A model generated the notes under the pieces. That model saw nothing but the letters and a program-made list of their open reading frames with translations. It ran no database searches and had not been told where the DNA came from. This document shows positions 1 to 9,371 of a stretch of 64,000 nucleotides of DNA, one piece after another. The position numbers were made by a program, and so were the translations under genes. The first letter of the stretch is position 1. Each line of letters opens with the position of its first letter. Origin of the DNA: Pseudomonas soli (lineage in GTDB: Bacteria > Pseudomonadota > Gammaproteobacteria > Pseudomonadales > Pseudomonadaceae); the NCBI RefSeq assembly GCF_900110655.1, contig NZ_FOEQ01000005.1, positions 186,001-250,000 of the forward strand, given 5' to 3'.

Positions 1-1
1 C

Positions 2-1690
2 TGGAACCTGGTGCAGTTCGACCTGCGTCTGCTGCACGAGCACGCACAGCGCCTAAAGGTGCCGCTGTGCATGGGCCGCGACGGTGCGCCGCTGCACCTG
101 CGCGAGCATGGCAGCCGCAGCCATTTCTTCGCCGAGGCGCCTGGACGGTTGTTGATCGACGGTATCGAGGCCTTGCGCTCGGCGACCTGGAGCTTTCCCT
201 CGTTCAGCCTCGAAAGCGTCGCGCAACAGTTATTGGGCGAGGGCAAGGCCATCGACACACCCTACCAGCGCATGGACGAGATCAACCGCCGCTTCGCCGA
301 GGACAAGCCGGCCCTGGCCCGCTACAACCTCAAGGATTGCGAACTGGTCACGCGGATCTTCGCCCATACCCGGCTGCTCGAGTTCCTGCTCGAACGTTCA
401 TCGGTCACCGGCCTTGCCGTGGATCGCAGCGGCGGTTCGGTGGCCGCGTTCTGCCACCTGTACATCCCGCACATGCACCGCCTGGGTTATGTCGCGCCCA
501 ACCTGGGGAGTGTCGAGGGCGAGGCCAGCCCAGGCGGCTTCGTCATGGATTCGCGGCCCGGCCTGTACGATTCGGTGCTGGTGCTCGACTACAAGAGCCT
601 GTATCCCTCGATCATCCGCACCTTCCTGATCGACCCGGTGGGTCTGGTCGAGGGCCTGCGCCAGCCGGACGACACACATTCGGTGGAGGGTTTTCGCGGC
701 GGGCGTTTCTCGCGCAGCCAGCATTGCCTGCCGGCGATTGTCGAACGGGTGTGGCAGGGCCGCGAGGCGGCCAAGCGTGACGGCAACGCGCCGCTGTCGC
801 AGGCGCTGAAGATCATCATGAACGCCTTCTATGGCGTGCTTGGCTCCAGCGGCTGCCGCTTCTTCGACCCGCGCCTGGCGTCGTCGATCACCATGCGCGG
901 GCACCAGATCATGCGCCAGACCCGGGCACTGATCGAAGCGCGGGGCTTTGATGTGATCTACGGCGATACCGACTCCACCTTCGTCTGGCTCAAAGGCGCC
1001 CACGACGAAGACGGCGCGGCGCGCATCGGCCGCGAGCTGGTGGCCGAGGTCAACCAGTGGTGGCGCCGCCACCTGGCCGAGACCCTGGGTCTGGACTGCG
1101 CCCTGGAGCTGCAATACGAAACCCACTACCGGCGTTTTCTCATGCCGACTATCCGTGGCGCCGACGAGGGCAGCAAGAAACGCTATGCCGGCCTGGTGCG
1201 GCGTGTCGACGGCAGCGAGGAGATGGTCTACAAGGGCCTGGAATCTGTACGTACCGACTGGTCGCCCCTGGCCCGACAGTTCCAGCAGGAGCTCTATGGC
1301 CGGGTGTTTCGCGGCCAGCCCTATCGCGACTATGTGCGCGGCTATATCGAGCGCACCCTGGCTGGCGAACAGGATGAATTGTTGATCTACCGCAAGCGCC
1401 TGCGCCGGCCGTTGGCCGACTACCAGCGCAATGTGCCGCCGCACGTGCGCGCGGCGCGGCTCGCGGACGAGTACAACGCCCGTCTCGGGCGACCGTTGCA
1501 GTACCAACGCGGCGGCTGGATCAGCTATGTCATCACCACGGCCGGCCCGGAGCCCTTGGAAAATTGCCAGGCACCTTTGGACTACGACCACTACCTGACC
1601 CGCCAGTTGCAACCCGTGGCGGATGCCATCCTGCCCTTTGTCGGTGATGACTTCGCTGCGCTGATCGATCGTCAGCTGGCGCTGTTCTGA
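2..1690 (+). CDS. polB: DNA polymerase II (family B), 3' part
   Basis: This is the C-terminal 562 residues of an SOS-inducible family B polymerase; the gene starts upstream of the window, so the 5' end is missing. The first visible residues, [11 protein letters not shown], belong to the 3'-5' exonuclease domain (Exo II). The polymerase motifs follow in order: motif [12 protein letters not shown] (about residue 195 of the fragment), motif [13 protein letters not shown] (about 269) and motif C YGDTDST (about 319) with the two catalytic aspartates. The C-terminus ends in QLALF, resembling the beta-clamp-binding QLGLF end of E. coli Pol II. Agreement with the E. coli protein is strong along the whole length. 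It acts in translesion synthesis and replication restart. No frameshift is visible. Confidence 0.97.
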   Translation, partial: WNLVQFDLRLLHEHAQRLKVPLCMGRDGAPLHLREHGSRSHFFAEAPGRLLIDGIEALRSATWSFPSFSLESVAQQLLGEGKAIDTPYQRMDEINRRFAEDKPALARYNLKDCELVTRIFAHTRLLEFLLERSSVTGLAVDRSGGSVAAFCHLYIPHMHRLGYVAPNLGSVEGEASPGGFVMDSRPGLYDSVLVLDYKSLYPSIIRTFLIDPVGLVEGLRQPDDTHSVEGFRGGRFSRSQHCLPAIVERVWQGREAAKRDGNAPLSQALKIIMNAFYGVLGSSGCRFFDPRLASSITMRGHQIMRQTRALIEARGFDVIYGDTDSTFVWLKGAHDEDGAARIGRELVAEVNQWWRRHLAETLGLDCALELQYETHYRRFLMPTIRGADEGSKKRYAGLVRRVDGSEEMVYKGLESVRTDWSPLARQFQQELYGRVFRGQPYRDYVRGYIERTLAGEQDELLIYRKRLRRPLADYQRNVPPHVRAARLADEYNARLGRPLQYQRGGWISYVITTAGPEPLENCQAPLDYDHYLTRQLQPVADAILPFVGDDFAALIDRQLALF

Positions 1691-1766
1691 GTGCGGTGGT
1701 AGCGGGCTAGTGCCGGGGCAAGGCAGCTATCCCTAGGCTGGGCCCCCCAGCACAAGGAGTCCACCC

Positions 1767-4700
1767 ATGCCTACCGACAGCGACTCAGCGGTTGCGCCAA
1801 GCGACGACACGCTCCGCTTCGAGCAAGCGTTCCAGGATGACCTCATCGCCAAGCGGCTGCCTGACTGGTTGCACGAGCTTGCCGATGCCTCTCTGGCGGC
1901 GTTGTGCGCCGCCCTCAAAACCAGCCTTGACTGCCGGCAACGCCTACGGGCGCGCTGGAGGCGTGTGCAGGGCATCGAAGCGTTTGTCGGTGCCGCCTTG
2001 CAGGACGCCTTCGACAAACGATTCGCGACAAAGGTGGATGTCGCCACCCTGTGGTTCCGCCACGGGTACCCGGTGCCGTTGCGTGGCCAGTATTTCACTA
2101 CCCGAGTTCCGGTTTCGGGTACTGACTATGCCCAGACTCCATTGGTGGAAGCCGCAATGCGCAATTTCGTCGCCAGCGAGTCGGTGGATACCGGCCAGCC
2201 GCGCGGTAATGGCCTGCTAAAGGGGGATGGGGGGCGTCTTGATCAGCCCAGTGCGTCCGAGTTTGCCCGGTTATGCCGCGAGCTGGATGCTGGCGCGCGC
2301 TATCAGCGCCATCTGGATGCGGTCTTTGACCCGCCCGGCGAACAAAGCATGCGCGCCGTGCTGGCGGGGTTGCTGCACTCCACGCTGGTGGTCGACGCGT
2401 GCAAGGCAAATGTCGACGGAATCCTGAGCGCCGCCGAGCTTGATCTGCTTCTGCGCGTGTGCAGCGATGGCGATCCGCAGGTACCGGGCGACGCGCCGGT
2501 GGTTGTCAAGCGACTGCGCGTGCTGGGATGCGCGCTGGAGCAGGTCATCGTGTTCGACGTCATTGATCAGGGCTGGTTGCGCAATACCAGCCAACGCATC
2601 TTCTGCTACATCCCAGGTGATCCACACGGCCCCTGGAGCGCCCACCCCGACCTGGAGCACTTTAGCCGCAAGCGGCTGGGTCGCCACTTGCGCGATGGCG
2701 CCTACCTGACATTCTTCAGCCGCTTTCTGAGGCGCCGCGACAGCCAGCGCTTCTTTTCGACCGTCATCGAGTTGTACCGGGATGTCGCGATCTGGGCCAC
2801 CCGCGACCTTCAGGTGCACATGCACCCCATCGCACTCCCGCTGTTCGACCAACTGGCGGCGGCGCGTATCGCGCAGATCAAGGATGACGCCGCAATGATC
2901 GCGCCTCCCGTGGCTCAACTGGATCGAGCCGTGCAGCAGGCCCATGACCGGTACCTTGCGGCGCAGGGGTGGTTGCTGGCGGGCCTGGCGGGGTTCTTCA
3001 TTCCTGCGGTTGGCGCTGGGCTGCTCGCAGTCTTTGCCTGGGATCTACTTACCGAGGTTTTCCATGGCGTGGAGAGTTGGCATGACGGCGATACCTCGGC
3101 CGCCCTCGACCATCTGACGCATGTGGCGCGCGATCTGGCCGTGGTGGCGGTGACAGCGGTCGGGGTTTCGGCCGTGCGTCATGCATGGGGGCGTTCAGTG
3201 CTGGTCGACAGCCTAGTGCCGGCGCAAATGGAAAATGGCAAGACGAAGCTATGGAACCAGGACCTGGCGGCCTATCGCAGTGAGGCGCCACTGTTGGCTG
3301 CGCGGCAGGCGGGCGATGGCGTCCAGCGGCAAGCCGGGCAAGCGTTCATCGAGATGGAGGGGCAGCACTATGCGGTGCAGCAGCGCAGCGAAGATGGCGC
3401 GTGGCAATTGTGCCCCCAGGCAGGCTTCGGTCCTGTGGTGCACGGCAACGGCGCGGGCGCGTGGCGGTTAGCCAGTGCGCAGCCGTCATGCTGGCAGGGT
3501 GCACGCCTGATGTTCAGTCGATTGGGCAGACCGTTCAACGAGCTTGATGCTGCCAGGGTTGACGCAGCACTGAGTATTCACGGGATTGGCGCGAGCAATC
3601 TGCGGGCGTTGCACATGGAAAGCCAGGCGCCTGACCCCTGGCTTTGTGACAGCGTCGAACGCCTGCAACTGGAGGCACGCATAAGCCGGGCGATCACGGA
3701 TCTGCGCTCTGGTGTGGGTAGCGAGGATCATGAATTGCTGCGGCATGCCCAGCGTTGGCCGCAAATGCTTGGGCTTGAGGGGCCCCGGCTTGCCGAGCAG
3801 ATTGGATTGTACCGCCGACCGTTGCTGCAGGCGCTGTACGACAGTGGGCAGGAAGCCGATACGGTCGCAATCGCCACGTTGCGACGGGCCTTTACAGGCT
3901 TGCACAGACGAGCGGCGCAGGCGTTGCTGCAAGGCGCCGATGCCGACGACTACCGACGCCTGGCCGAGACTGGCAGGATAGCCATGCGCCTTGCCGAGGG
4001 TGCGAGGGCGAGCGTCGCACGGATCCGTACGGTGCGGGTCTTGGAGGCCTTGCATTACGACATGCCGCAGTCAGCGGATCTTGCGCGGGTGGTGATCGGG
4101 CTGCTCGAAGCGCAGGCGGGTGCTTCCAGGCCCATACGCTGGCGATTGCTGGACGAGCGTGTCGGGGGGCCGGTGCTGGTCGCGGGAGGCGAGCCCGCGA
4201 TGACAACCAGCCTGTTGCACCTTGATGGCCGGTATGTGCGCCTCGATTCACATGGCAACGCCGTGGGGGCGATTGGTGAATTATTCGAGGTCATGGCCGC
4301 TGCCTACGACGAGGACCAACTCATGGAGCTGGGCCTGGACGCACCTTCTGCCGCCAGCCTGCGCGTGGCGGTGAGGCGGCGCGCGGTTGCCGACCGACCG
4401 GCCGTGGAACGCCTGCTGTCACCCAGGCAGCCGGGCGCCATGCGCCCGCCATCGCGGCTGCAGGACGGTCGCTTCGGCTATCTGTTGAACGGCCGCCTGC
4501 CCGACAGGGTGTGGAGCAGAGGCAGGCCGCAGGCGCTGGTCGACAGGGCGCACAGCCTGTTTCCAGCCCTGGACCAGGCAGAGCTCGATACGTGGATCAG
4601 CGCGGTCCAGGCCTCGGGGCGGCGCGTCGAGGAGATCCTGACGACGCTGCGTGGGCAATCCGAACTGTTGGCCGAACACATGGAGCGTTGGGTTACAAGC

Positions 4701-5345
4701 GCTTCGCGTGGCGAGGCCCAGGAGCAGCGTCGCTATTTCAGTGATGCGCTTATACGCTGCTGGCAATGCAGTACCTTCGAGGAGTCCGTCGATCGTTCCC
4801 CTCCCATCGAGCTTTGGTGGAGCCAGATGGGGACGAGGCCGGGAACGCTGCCAGAGCTGCCGCGGCTGATCCGGTTCAATCGGGTGTCGGTCCTGTCACT
4901 CCGGAGTATGGCGCTCGAAGCAGTGCCCGACAGTTTTCTCGAGGCGTTTGGCAACCTGCGAGTGCTGGAGCTGCCTGGCAACAGACTGACCCGTTTGCCA
5001 GCGCAACTGCGGTACATGCGACGGTTGGAATGCCTGGACCTCTACAACAACCAGATCGCGCTTGATCCTGGCCAAATTACGGTGCTTGCCGGTTGTGAGG
5101 CGCTCACCTATCTCAATCTTTCCTACAACCCGCTGGGGCGAACCTTCTCGGTTGGCGCGATGGCGCGTCTGAGTGAATTCCGCTTGAACAGTTGCAGGAT
5201 CGGCGCACTGCCGCATGGCGCGCTTGAATGCCCGCGCCTGGTGGCGCTCGATATACGCAACAACCTGATCACCGCGTTGCCCGAAGGCTTCTACCAAGCC
5301 CTGCCTTGGACCCGGGGCGGGTGTGGCTGCAGGGCAACCCCATGA
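1767..5345 (+). CDS. LRR toxin with dermonecrotic-toxin-like N-terminus (5' part of a frameshifted NEL E3 ligase gene)
   Basis: The 1192-residue product starts at ATG 1767 behind an AAGGAG site. It resembles the large Pseudomonas proteins in which a dermonecrotic-toxin-like (DUF6543-type) region precedes leucine-rich repeats and an NEL ubiquitin-ligase domain. Hydrophobic segments lie near residues 395-425 (WLLAGLAGFFIPAVGAGLLA) and 455-475. Repeats of the LxxLxLxxNxLxxLP type occupy about residues 1040-1185 (LRVLELPGNRLTRLP, ALTYLNLSYNPL, LVALDIRNNLITALP). The last residues, WTRGGCGCRATP, do not fit a repeat. The expected continuation (RVWLQGNP) is in the -1 frame, so one base appears to be missing near 5304-5307. 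The stop at 5343-5345 overlaps the ATG at 5342 of the next reading frame. Proteins of this type are thought to be delivered into eukaryotic cells; that role is inferred here. Confidence 0.85.
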   Translation: MPTDSDSAVAPSDDTLRFEQAFQDDLIAKRLPDWLHELADASLAALCAALKTSLDCRQRLRARWRRVQGIEAFVGAALQDAFDKRFATKVDVATLWFRHGYPVPLRGQYFTTRVPVSGTDYAQTPLVEAAMRNFVASESVDTGQPRGNGLLKGDGGRLDQPSASEFARLCRELDAGARYQRHLDAVFDPPGEQSMRAVLAGLLHSTLVVDACKANVDGILSAAELDLLLRVCSDGDPQVPGDAPVVVKRLRVLGCALEQVIVFDVIDQGWLRNTSQRIFCYIPGDPHGPWSAHPDLEHFSRKRLGRHLRDGAYLTFFSRFLRRRDSQRFFSTVIELYRDVAIWATRDLQVHMHPIALPLFDQLAAARIAQIKDDAAMIAPPVAQLDRAVQQAHDRYLAAQGWLLAGLAGFFIPAVGAGLLAVFAWDLLTEVFHGVESWHDGDTSAALDHLTHVARDLAVVAVTAVGVSAVRHAWGRSVLVDSLVPAQMENGKTKLWNQDLAAYRSEAPLLAARQAGDGVQRQAGQAFIEMEGQHYAVQQRSEDGAWQLCPQAGFGPVVHGNGAGAWRLASAQPSCWQGARLMFSRLGRPFNELDAARVDAALSIHGIGASNLRALHMESQAPDPWLCDSVERLQLEARISRAITDLRSGVGSEDHELLRHAQRWPQMLGLEGPRLAEQIGLYRRPLLQALYDSGQEADTVAIATLRRAFTGLHRRAAQALLQGADADDYRRLAETGRIAMRLAEGARASVARIRTVRVLEALHYDMPQSADLARVVIGLLEAQAGASRPIRWRLLDERVGGPVLVAGGEPAMTTSLLHLDGRYVRLDSHGNAVGAIGELFEVMAAAYDEDQLMELGLDAPSAASLRVAVRRRAVADRPAVERLLSPRQPGAMRPPSRLQDGRFGYLLNGRLPDRVWSRGRPQALVDRAHSLFPALDQAELDTWISAVQASGRRVEEILTTLRGQSELLAEHMERWVTSASRGEAQEQRRYFSDALIRCWQCSTFEESVDRSPPIELWWSQMGTRPGTLPELPRLIRFNRVSVLSLRSMALEAVPDSFLEAFGNLRVLELPGNRLTRLPAQLRYMRRLECLDLYNNQIALDPGQITVLAGCEALTYLNLSYNPLGRTFSVGAMARLSEFRLNSCRIGALPHGALECPRLVALDIRNNLITALPEGFYQALPWTRGGCGCRATP

Positions 5346-6295
5346 CGTCCGAGCAGCATCAGCGGTTGCGGTTAGCCGTGGCTCAGCAGGTGGCACCTGC
5401 GCAAGTGATCGAACCTGACATCCTGCCGCGCATGCGCTGGCTCGATGTGATCGGGGATCGGCACCGTGATGAGCTGGGGTCGACCTGGGCGCAGGTGGAC
5501 GGCAACGAGCGCGGCGAAGCGTTTTTCCACCTGCTCACGGGGTTAACGGAAACGGCCGACTTTCGCAGCCCTGCGGGGGCTCGTGATCTAGCCTATCGGG
5601 TACTGGATATGCTCCAGGCGATGGATGCGGATGCCGGGCTATGCAATGAACTGTTCGCCTGCGCCCGCGAGGTCACGTGCCAGGACAGCATTACTCTGCG
5701 TTTTAGCGACCTGGAGGTGCGTTTACTGGTGTGGCGGGCGCAGCAGGGCAACGTTGGCGGGAATCGTGAACGGGCCTTGCTCTACCTTGGGCGTCAGTTG
5801 TGGCGGCTGGAGGCGGTTGATCGCATCGCCCTGGAAGATGTTCAGGCACAGCGAGCGACGGGCGGCAATCCGGACGAAATAGAGGTGGTCCTGGCGTATC
5901 GACTGGCGCTACGCCGCGAGCTGGACCTGCCGCTGCGGATCAACGACATGCTGTTTCGCAACCTCGCGGGCGTCGGTACGCGGCAGGTCGCGCAGGCGCG
6001 TGAACGTGTGCTGGCGGCGGAGGGCAGCGAGACGCTGGCACGCTCATTGGCCGAGAGGGATTTTTGGTGCCAGCATTTGCGCCAGGCCTATCAAACCCGC
6101 TTCGATGCGTTCGATGCGCCCTATCACGCACGCATGGAGGCTTTGATGGCGGATCGGAGTCTGTCGGAAGCTGTCCGGCTGGGGCAGATCGGCCAAGTAC
6201 AGGAGGAGCGGATGCTAGCCGAACGCACGAGGATGCTTGAAATGACCCGTCATGCATTGGAGGTGGTTGCCGAGCAGGAAGTGGCCGTTCGCTGA
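5342..6295 (+). CDS. NEL-type E3 ubiquitin ligase domain (3' part of the frameshifted LRR toxin)
   Basis: This frame encodes about 317 residues matching the C-terminal novel E3 ligase (NEL) domain of IpaH/SspH/SlrP effectors. The catalytic cysteine sits in the CxD motif of EVTCQDSITLRF (Cys codon 5678-5680), which aligns with ESCEDRVALTW of IpaH. It is followed by the helices LEVRLLVWRAQQG, ALLYLGRQLWRLE and DEIEVVLAYRLALRRELDLP, all recognisable NEL segments. The frame is open upstream of 5342 and encodes RVWLQGNP, the end of the last leucine-rich repeat, so it was probably fused to the preceding gene. If translated alone from ATG 5342, through the ATGA overlap, the product would be a ligase domain without its substrate-sensing repeats. 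Whether the shift is real or a sequencing error cannot be told from one sequence. Confidence 0.85.
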   Translation: MTSEQHQRLRLAVAQQVAPAQVIEPDILPRMRWLDVIGDRHRDELGSTWAQVDGNERGEAFFHLLTGLTETADFRSPAGARDLAYRVLDMLQAMDADAGLCNELFACAREVTCQDSITLRFSDLEVRLLVWRAQQGNVGGNRERALLYLGRQLWRLEAVDRIALEDVQAQRATGGNPDEIEVVLAYRLALRRELDLPLRINDMLFRNLAGVGTRQVAQARERVLAAEGSETLARSLAERDFWCQHLRQAYQTRFDAFDAPYHARMEALMADRSLSEAVRLGQIGQVQEERMLAERTRMLEMTRHALEVVAEQEVAVR

Positions 6296-6504
6296 GTTCG
6301 CTTCGGACCATGATGGCTTTGGACTATGCTCTAGATCGGGAGCGGTGGTTCCGGAAACTGCGTCAGCAGGAGCCGCGATGATTGCGGAAACCACTGGTTA
6401 CCTTTGACCCAAGCACATGGATGGATAGTTGGTTTAGGCTCCCGGCCCGGATCTTTCTCCCTGATCTGCAGTCTTTGGTTTATCGAGAGAATAAGGAGAT
6501 GCGC

Positions 6505-7065
6505 ATGCTCGTTCGGTCACTGACCCTCGCCACCTTGCTCGCCGTAGCCGGCCCTTTGTACGCCGCCGACAGCGATGCCCCGCTGGCCAAGGAACTGGGC
6601 AAGGCCAGGCCGTTGGTGGTCATCGCCCCGAGTTCGGCCGACCCGACCCTGCGTGGCCTGGAACAGGCGCTGAAAGATCCCGCTACCCAAGCCGGATTCA
6701 AGGAACGTGGGCTGGTGCTGTACAGCGTCGCCAGCATGATGGGCAAGCGCGAGGACAAGAACCTCGAGCAGCAGACCACCATGGCGTTGATCCGTGAGCT
6801 CAAGCTGGGCGCCAGCAAAGGCACCAAGGTGATCCTGGTGGGCAAGGACGGCGAACGCCATGTGCTCAAGGACGACGACAGCGGCGAAAAGCTCGATCCG
6901 CAAGTTATTTTCAAGGCAGTCGATGAGCTGCCGCCCAGCGAGCAGGCGGTGACCGCGCCGGAGCCGGTAGCCGCTGCGCCAGCCGAGCCAAAGGCCAAGG
7001 ACAGCAAGGCCAAGCCGAGCAAGCCCGCCAAACCTGCCGCGCCGCCCAAGCCGCTGGAAGACTGA
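6505..7065 (+). CDS. secreted DUF4174-type protein
   Basis: The 186-residue protein has a signal peptide (MLVRSLTLATLLAVAGPLYA, cleavage before ADSDAP). Its body resembles DUF4174 proteins, small thioredoxin-like periplasmic proteins with no known reaction; the stretch LVVIAPSSADPTLRGLEQAL followed by TKVILVGKDGERHVL is typical. The C-terminal 45 residues are a low-complexity Pro/Ala/Lys tail (KAKDSKAKPSKPAKPAAPP). I chose ATG 6505 because GGAG at 6495-6498 lies six bases before it, whereas the in-frame ATG at 6499 touches the ribosome site. A strong hairpin terminator follows, so the gene is probably a single transcription unit. Confidence 0.8.
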   Translation: MLVRSLTLATLLAVAGPLYAADSDAPLAKELGKARPLVVIAPSSADPTLRGLEQALKDPATQAGFKERGLVLYSVASMMGKREDKNLEQQTTMALIRELKLGASKGTKVILVGKDGERHVLKDDDSGEKLDPQVIFKAVDELPPSEQAVTAPEPVAAAPAEPKAKDSKAKPSKPAKPAAPPKPLED

Positions 7066-7075
7066 GGCCTCTGTC

Positions 7076-7108
7076 ACGGCCTTCTGCGCCAGCAGAAGGC
7101 CGTTCTTG
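7076..7108 (+). terminator. Rho-independent terminator
   Basis: Perfect 12-bp arms (ACGGCCTTCTGC at 7076-7087 and its complement at 7092-7103) enclose a 4-base loop and are followed by TCTTG. It ends the DUF4174 transcript and insulates the RiPP operon that follows. Confidence 0.75.
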
Positions 7109-7232
7109 TATCCCTGTGTATCTGCGCCTTGCCTCGACCCACTGCCATACAAAACCACGCCCGCTCCGATACATCGACGACACACCGCTGCGGCTCAATG
7201 GCTCCACTTTCCAACCACAGTGGAGCGACACC

Positions 7233-7721
7233 ATGAAAACGACCCGTCAAACCCTTAGCCTGCTCGGCGCCACCCTGCTCGGCGGCATGGTCCTGGGCAA
7301 CAACGCCTTCGCGGTAGAACCGTTGGCCCAGGGCTACCAGCTGGCCGCCGCCAAGACCCCTGGCGAAGGCAAGTGCGGCGAGGGCAAGTGCGGTGCCAGC
7401 GGCAAGGCCACGCAAAGCGAAGGCAAATGTGGCGAGGGCAAGTGTGGCGCCAGCGCCAAGGCCGGTGCCGAGGGCAAGTGCGGTGAGGGCAAGTGCGGCG
7501 ACGCCTCGTTCGCCCGTACCGACAGCAACCATGATGGCAAGGTCTCGCGCGAGGAGTTCCTGGCAGTGGCCAAGGACCGGGCGGCCGACTTCGACAAGAT
7601 CGACCGCAACCACGATGGCTTCATTTCCGAGCAGGAAGCCCACGATCACCTGGCGGCGATCTACAAGGCCAATGGCAAGGCGATGCCCGACGGGCTGTTC
7701 AGCCACCTGACCAGGTCCTGA
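7233..7721 (+). CDS. hvfA: HvfA-type RiPP metallophore precursor fused to an EF-hand pair
   Basis: The 162-residue protein starts at ATG 7233 (TGGAG site at 7221-7225). It has a Sec-type signal peptide (residues 1-27, cut after NNAFA) and then six EGKCG units in three doublets, with cysteines at 48, 53, 66, 71, 83 and 88. EGKCG repeats are the hallmark of HvfA precursors, whose cysteines are turned into oxazolone/thioamide copper ligands by an MNIO (DUF692) enzyme with a DUF2063 partner; both are encoded just downstream. The C-terminal 70 residues hold two complete 12-residue EF-hand loops, D97-E108 ([12 protein letters not shown]) and D124-E135 ([12 protein letters not shown]), with Asp/Asn/Ser/Glu at the calcium-ligand positions. 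The repeat-plus-EF-hand fusion is seen directly. Copper binding and calcium binding are inferences from the families. Confidence 0.85.
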   Translation: MKTTRQTLSLLGATLLGGMVLGNNAFAVEPLAQGYQLAAAKTPGEGKCGEGKCGASGKATQSEGKCGEGKCGASAKAGAEGKCGEGKCGDASFARTDSNHDGKVSREEFLAVAKDRAADFDKIDRNHDGFISEQEAHDHLAAIYKANGKAMPDGLFSHLTRS

Positions 7722-7726
7722 AGCCT

Positions 7727-7790
7727 GTCGCGGGGCCAGCCCGCTCCCACCGGCATTTGCCCTGTGGGGGCGGGCTGCCCCCGATGCCGA
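7727..7790. repeat. REP-like palindromic sequence
   Basis: GTCGCGGGGCCAGCCCGCTCC is a typical Pseudomonas REP half. A related GGGGGCGGGCTGCCCCC inverted segment follows within 40 bases. It lies between the precursor gene and the DUF692 gene and may dampen read-through, giving more precursor than enzyme mRNA. Confidence 0.55.
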
Positions 7791-7816
7791 CCCCTGCCAT
7801 ACGGAACCCTCCGATC

Positions 7817-8638
7817 ATGCCCCAACACACCTTGCACACCGGTCTCGGCCTGCGCCGCGGCCTGCTGCCCGACCTGCTGACCATGGAGGCGGGCGCGGTG
7901 GACTTCCTCGAATGCGCCCCGGAGAACTGGATCGGTGTCGGCGGCGCCTTCGGCCAGGGCCTGGCGCGTCTGGCCGAGCGCTTTGCCATCGCCTGCCACG
8001 GCCTGTCGTTGTCATTGGGTGGCACCGCGCCGCTGGACCTCGGCTTCCTCCAGCGTACCCGGCAGTTCCTCGACCAGCACCAGGTGCGGATGTACAGCGA
8101 GCACCTGAGCTATTGCAGCGACGACGGTCACCTCTATGACCTGATGCCGATTCCGTTCACCGACGAGGCCGTCCACCATGTGGCCGCCCGTATCCGCCAG
8201 GCCCAGGACATCCTTGGCCGGCGCATCGCCGTGGAGAACATCAGCTACTACGCCGCGCCGTACCAGGCGATGGCCGAGCTGGATTTCGTCCGCGCCGTGC
8301 TCGACGAGGCCGACTGCGACCTGCTGCTGGACGTCAACAACGTCTTCGTCAACGCCTGCAACCACCGTTACGACGCCCGGGCCTTCCTCGCCGGCCTTCC
8401 CCGCAAGCGGGTGGTGGGCATGCACGTGGCCGGTCACTATGACGAAGCGCCGGACCTGAAGGTCGACACCCACGGCGCGCCGGTCAAGGAGGATGTCTGG
8501 GCCTTGTTCGCCGACGCCTGCCAGCGCTTCGGCGCGCAACCCACCGTACTCGAGCGTGACTTCAACTACCCGCCGCTGGCCGAGTTGCTGGCCGAGACGG
8601 CGCGCATTCGCGACGTGCAACGTGCCCATGGAGCGTAA
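7817..8638 (+). CDS. hvfB: MNIO-family (DUF692) RiPP maturase
   Basis: The 273-residue protein belongs to the DUF692 family of multinuclear non-haem iron oxidases (MbnB, HvfB, BufB type), TIM-barrel enzymes that oxidise precursor cysteines. Conserved metal-site stretches are visible: SEHLSYCSD (about residue 95), AVENISYY (about 140), DVNNVFVN (about 175), GMHVAGH (about 203) and ERDFNYPP near the C-terminus. The start [17 protein letters not shown] at ATG 7817 is typical of the family; the longer open frame from 7757 runs into REP DNA and is unlikely to be coding. It follows the precursor gene and is almost contiguous with the DUF2063 gene, so the three form an operon. The expected substrate is the EGKCG precursor. 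Confidence 0.9.
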   Translation: MPQHTLHTGLGLRRGLLPDLLTMEAGAVDFLECAPENWIGVGGAFGQGLARLAERFAIACHGLSLSLGGTAPLDLGFLQRTRQFLDQHQVRMYSEHLSYCSDDGHLYDLMPIPFTDEAVHHVAARIRQAQDILGRRIAVENISYYAAPYQAMAELDFVRAVLDEADCDLLLDVNNVFVNACNHRYDARAFLAGLPRKRVVGMHVAGHYDEAPDLKVDTHGAPVKEDVWALFADACQRFGAQPTVLERDFNYPPLAELLAETARIRDVQRAHGA

Positions 8639-8642
8639 GACC

Positions 8643-9353
8643 ATGACCGAAACCCTGCGCCACCAGCAGTTCACCCTGGCCCGCCACCTGCGCGACCCGG
8701 TCGGCAACCCGCCGCCGCCAGGTATCGAGGCGCGGCGCCTGAAGGTCTACCGCGAACTGTTCTACGGCGCCATCGAAGGGCTGTTGGCCGGCAGTTTTCC
8801 GGTGATGCGCCGGACCCTCGGCGATCAGCGCTGGCATGCCCGGGTGCGTGACTTCTACGCCCATTACCGTAGCCAGACGCCGCTGTTCACCGAAATAGCC
8901 GAAGCCTTCATCGACTACCTGCAGGGCGTCGCGCCGGACGCCCCCTGGCAGCTGGAGCTGGCGCACTATGAATGGATAGAAGCGCAGTTGTACCTGAGCG
9001 ACGCCGAGGATCCGTCCCACGACCCGACCGGCGACCTGCTGACCGGCGAGCCGCTGCTGTCGTGCGTGGCCCGGGTGCTGGCCTACCGCTGGCCGGTGGA
9101 GCGTATCGGCCCCGAGTATCAACCCGACCAGGCGCCGGAGCAGCCCACCTTGTTGCTGGTGTACCGCGACGCCGACCTGCAGGTGCGCTTCGCCCGGTTG
9201 GCGCCTTTGGCCTGGCAGCTGTTGGTGGGCTTGCCCGGCACCGGGCGCGAGCGCTTGCGGGCGCTGGGGGATCAGCACCTGCAGCAAGGGCTGCAGATGC
9301 TGCGACAGTTGCGTGAGCAGGGCATCATCGTCGGTACTCGAGATGCCCTGTAG
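8643..9353 (+). CDS. hvfC: DUF2063 partner protein of the RiPP maturase
   Basis: The 236-residue protein starts MTETLRHQQFTLARHLRDP, as DUF2063 proteins do. The family has an N-terminal helical domain once annotated as DNA-binding (here IEARRLKVYRELFYGAIEGLL and FPVMRRTLGD, about residues 25-60) and a C-terminal winged-helix-like region. In MNIO systems this protein presents the precursor leader to the DUF692 enzyme. ATG 8643 follows GGAGCG by seven bases; another in-frame ATG at 8628 overlaps the end of the DUF692 gene. The tight spacing implies translation with hvfB. No exporter or DoxX-like gene follows, unlike many hvf/buf clusters. Confidence 0.88.
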   Translation: MTETLRHQQFTLARHLRDPVGNPPPPGIEARRLKVYRELFYGAIEGLLAGSFPVMRRTLGDQRWHARVRDFYAHYRSQTPLFTEIAEAFIDYLQGVAPDAPWQLELAHYEWIEAQLYLSDAEDPSHDPTGDLLTGEPLLSCVARVLAYRWPVERIGPEYQPDQAPEQPTLLLVYRDADLQVRFARLAPLAWQLLVGLPGTGRERLRALGDQHLQQGLQMLRQLREQGIIVGTRDAL

Positions 9354-9371
9354 GCGCGCGCAGATGTTCCG

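Noticed and set aside
7363..7500. Regular repeats that might suggest a CRISPR-like array
   Set aside because: They are in-frame EGKCG codon repeats of the RiPP precursor; units are too short and without spacers.
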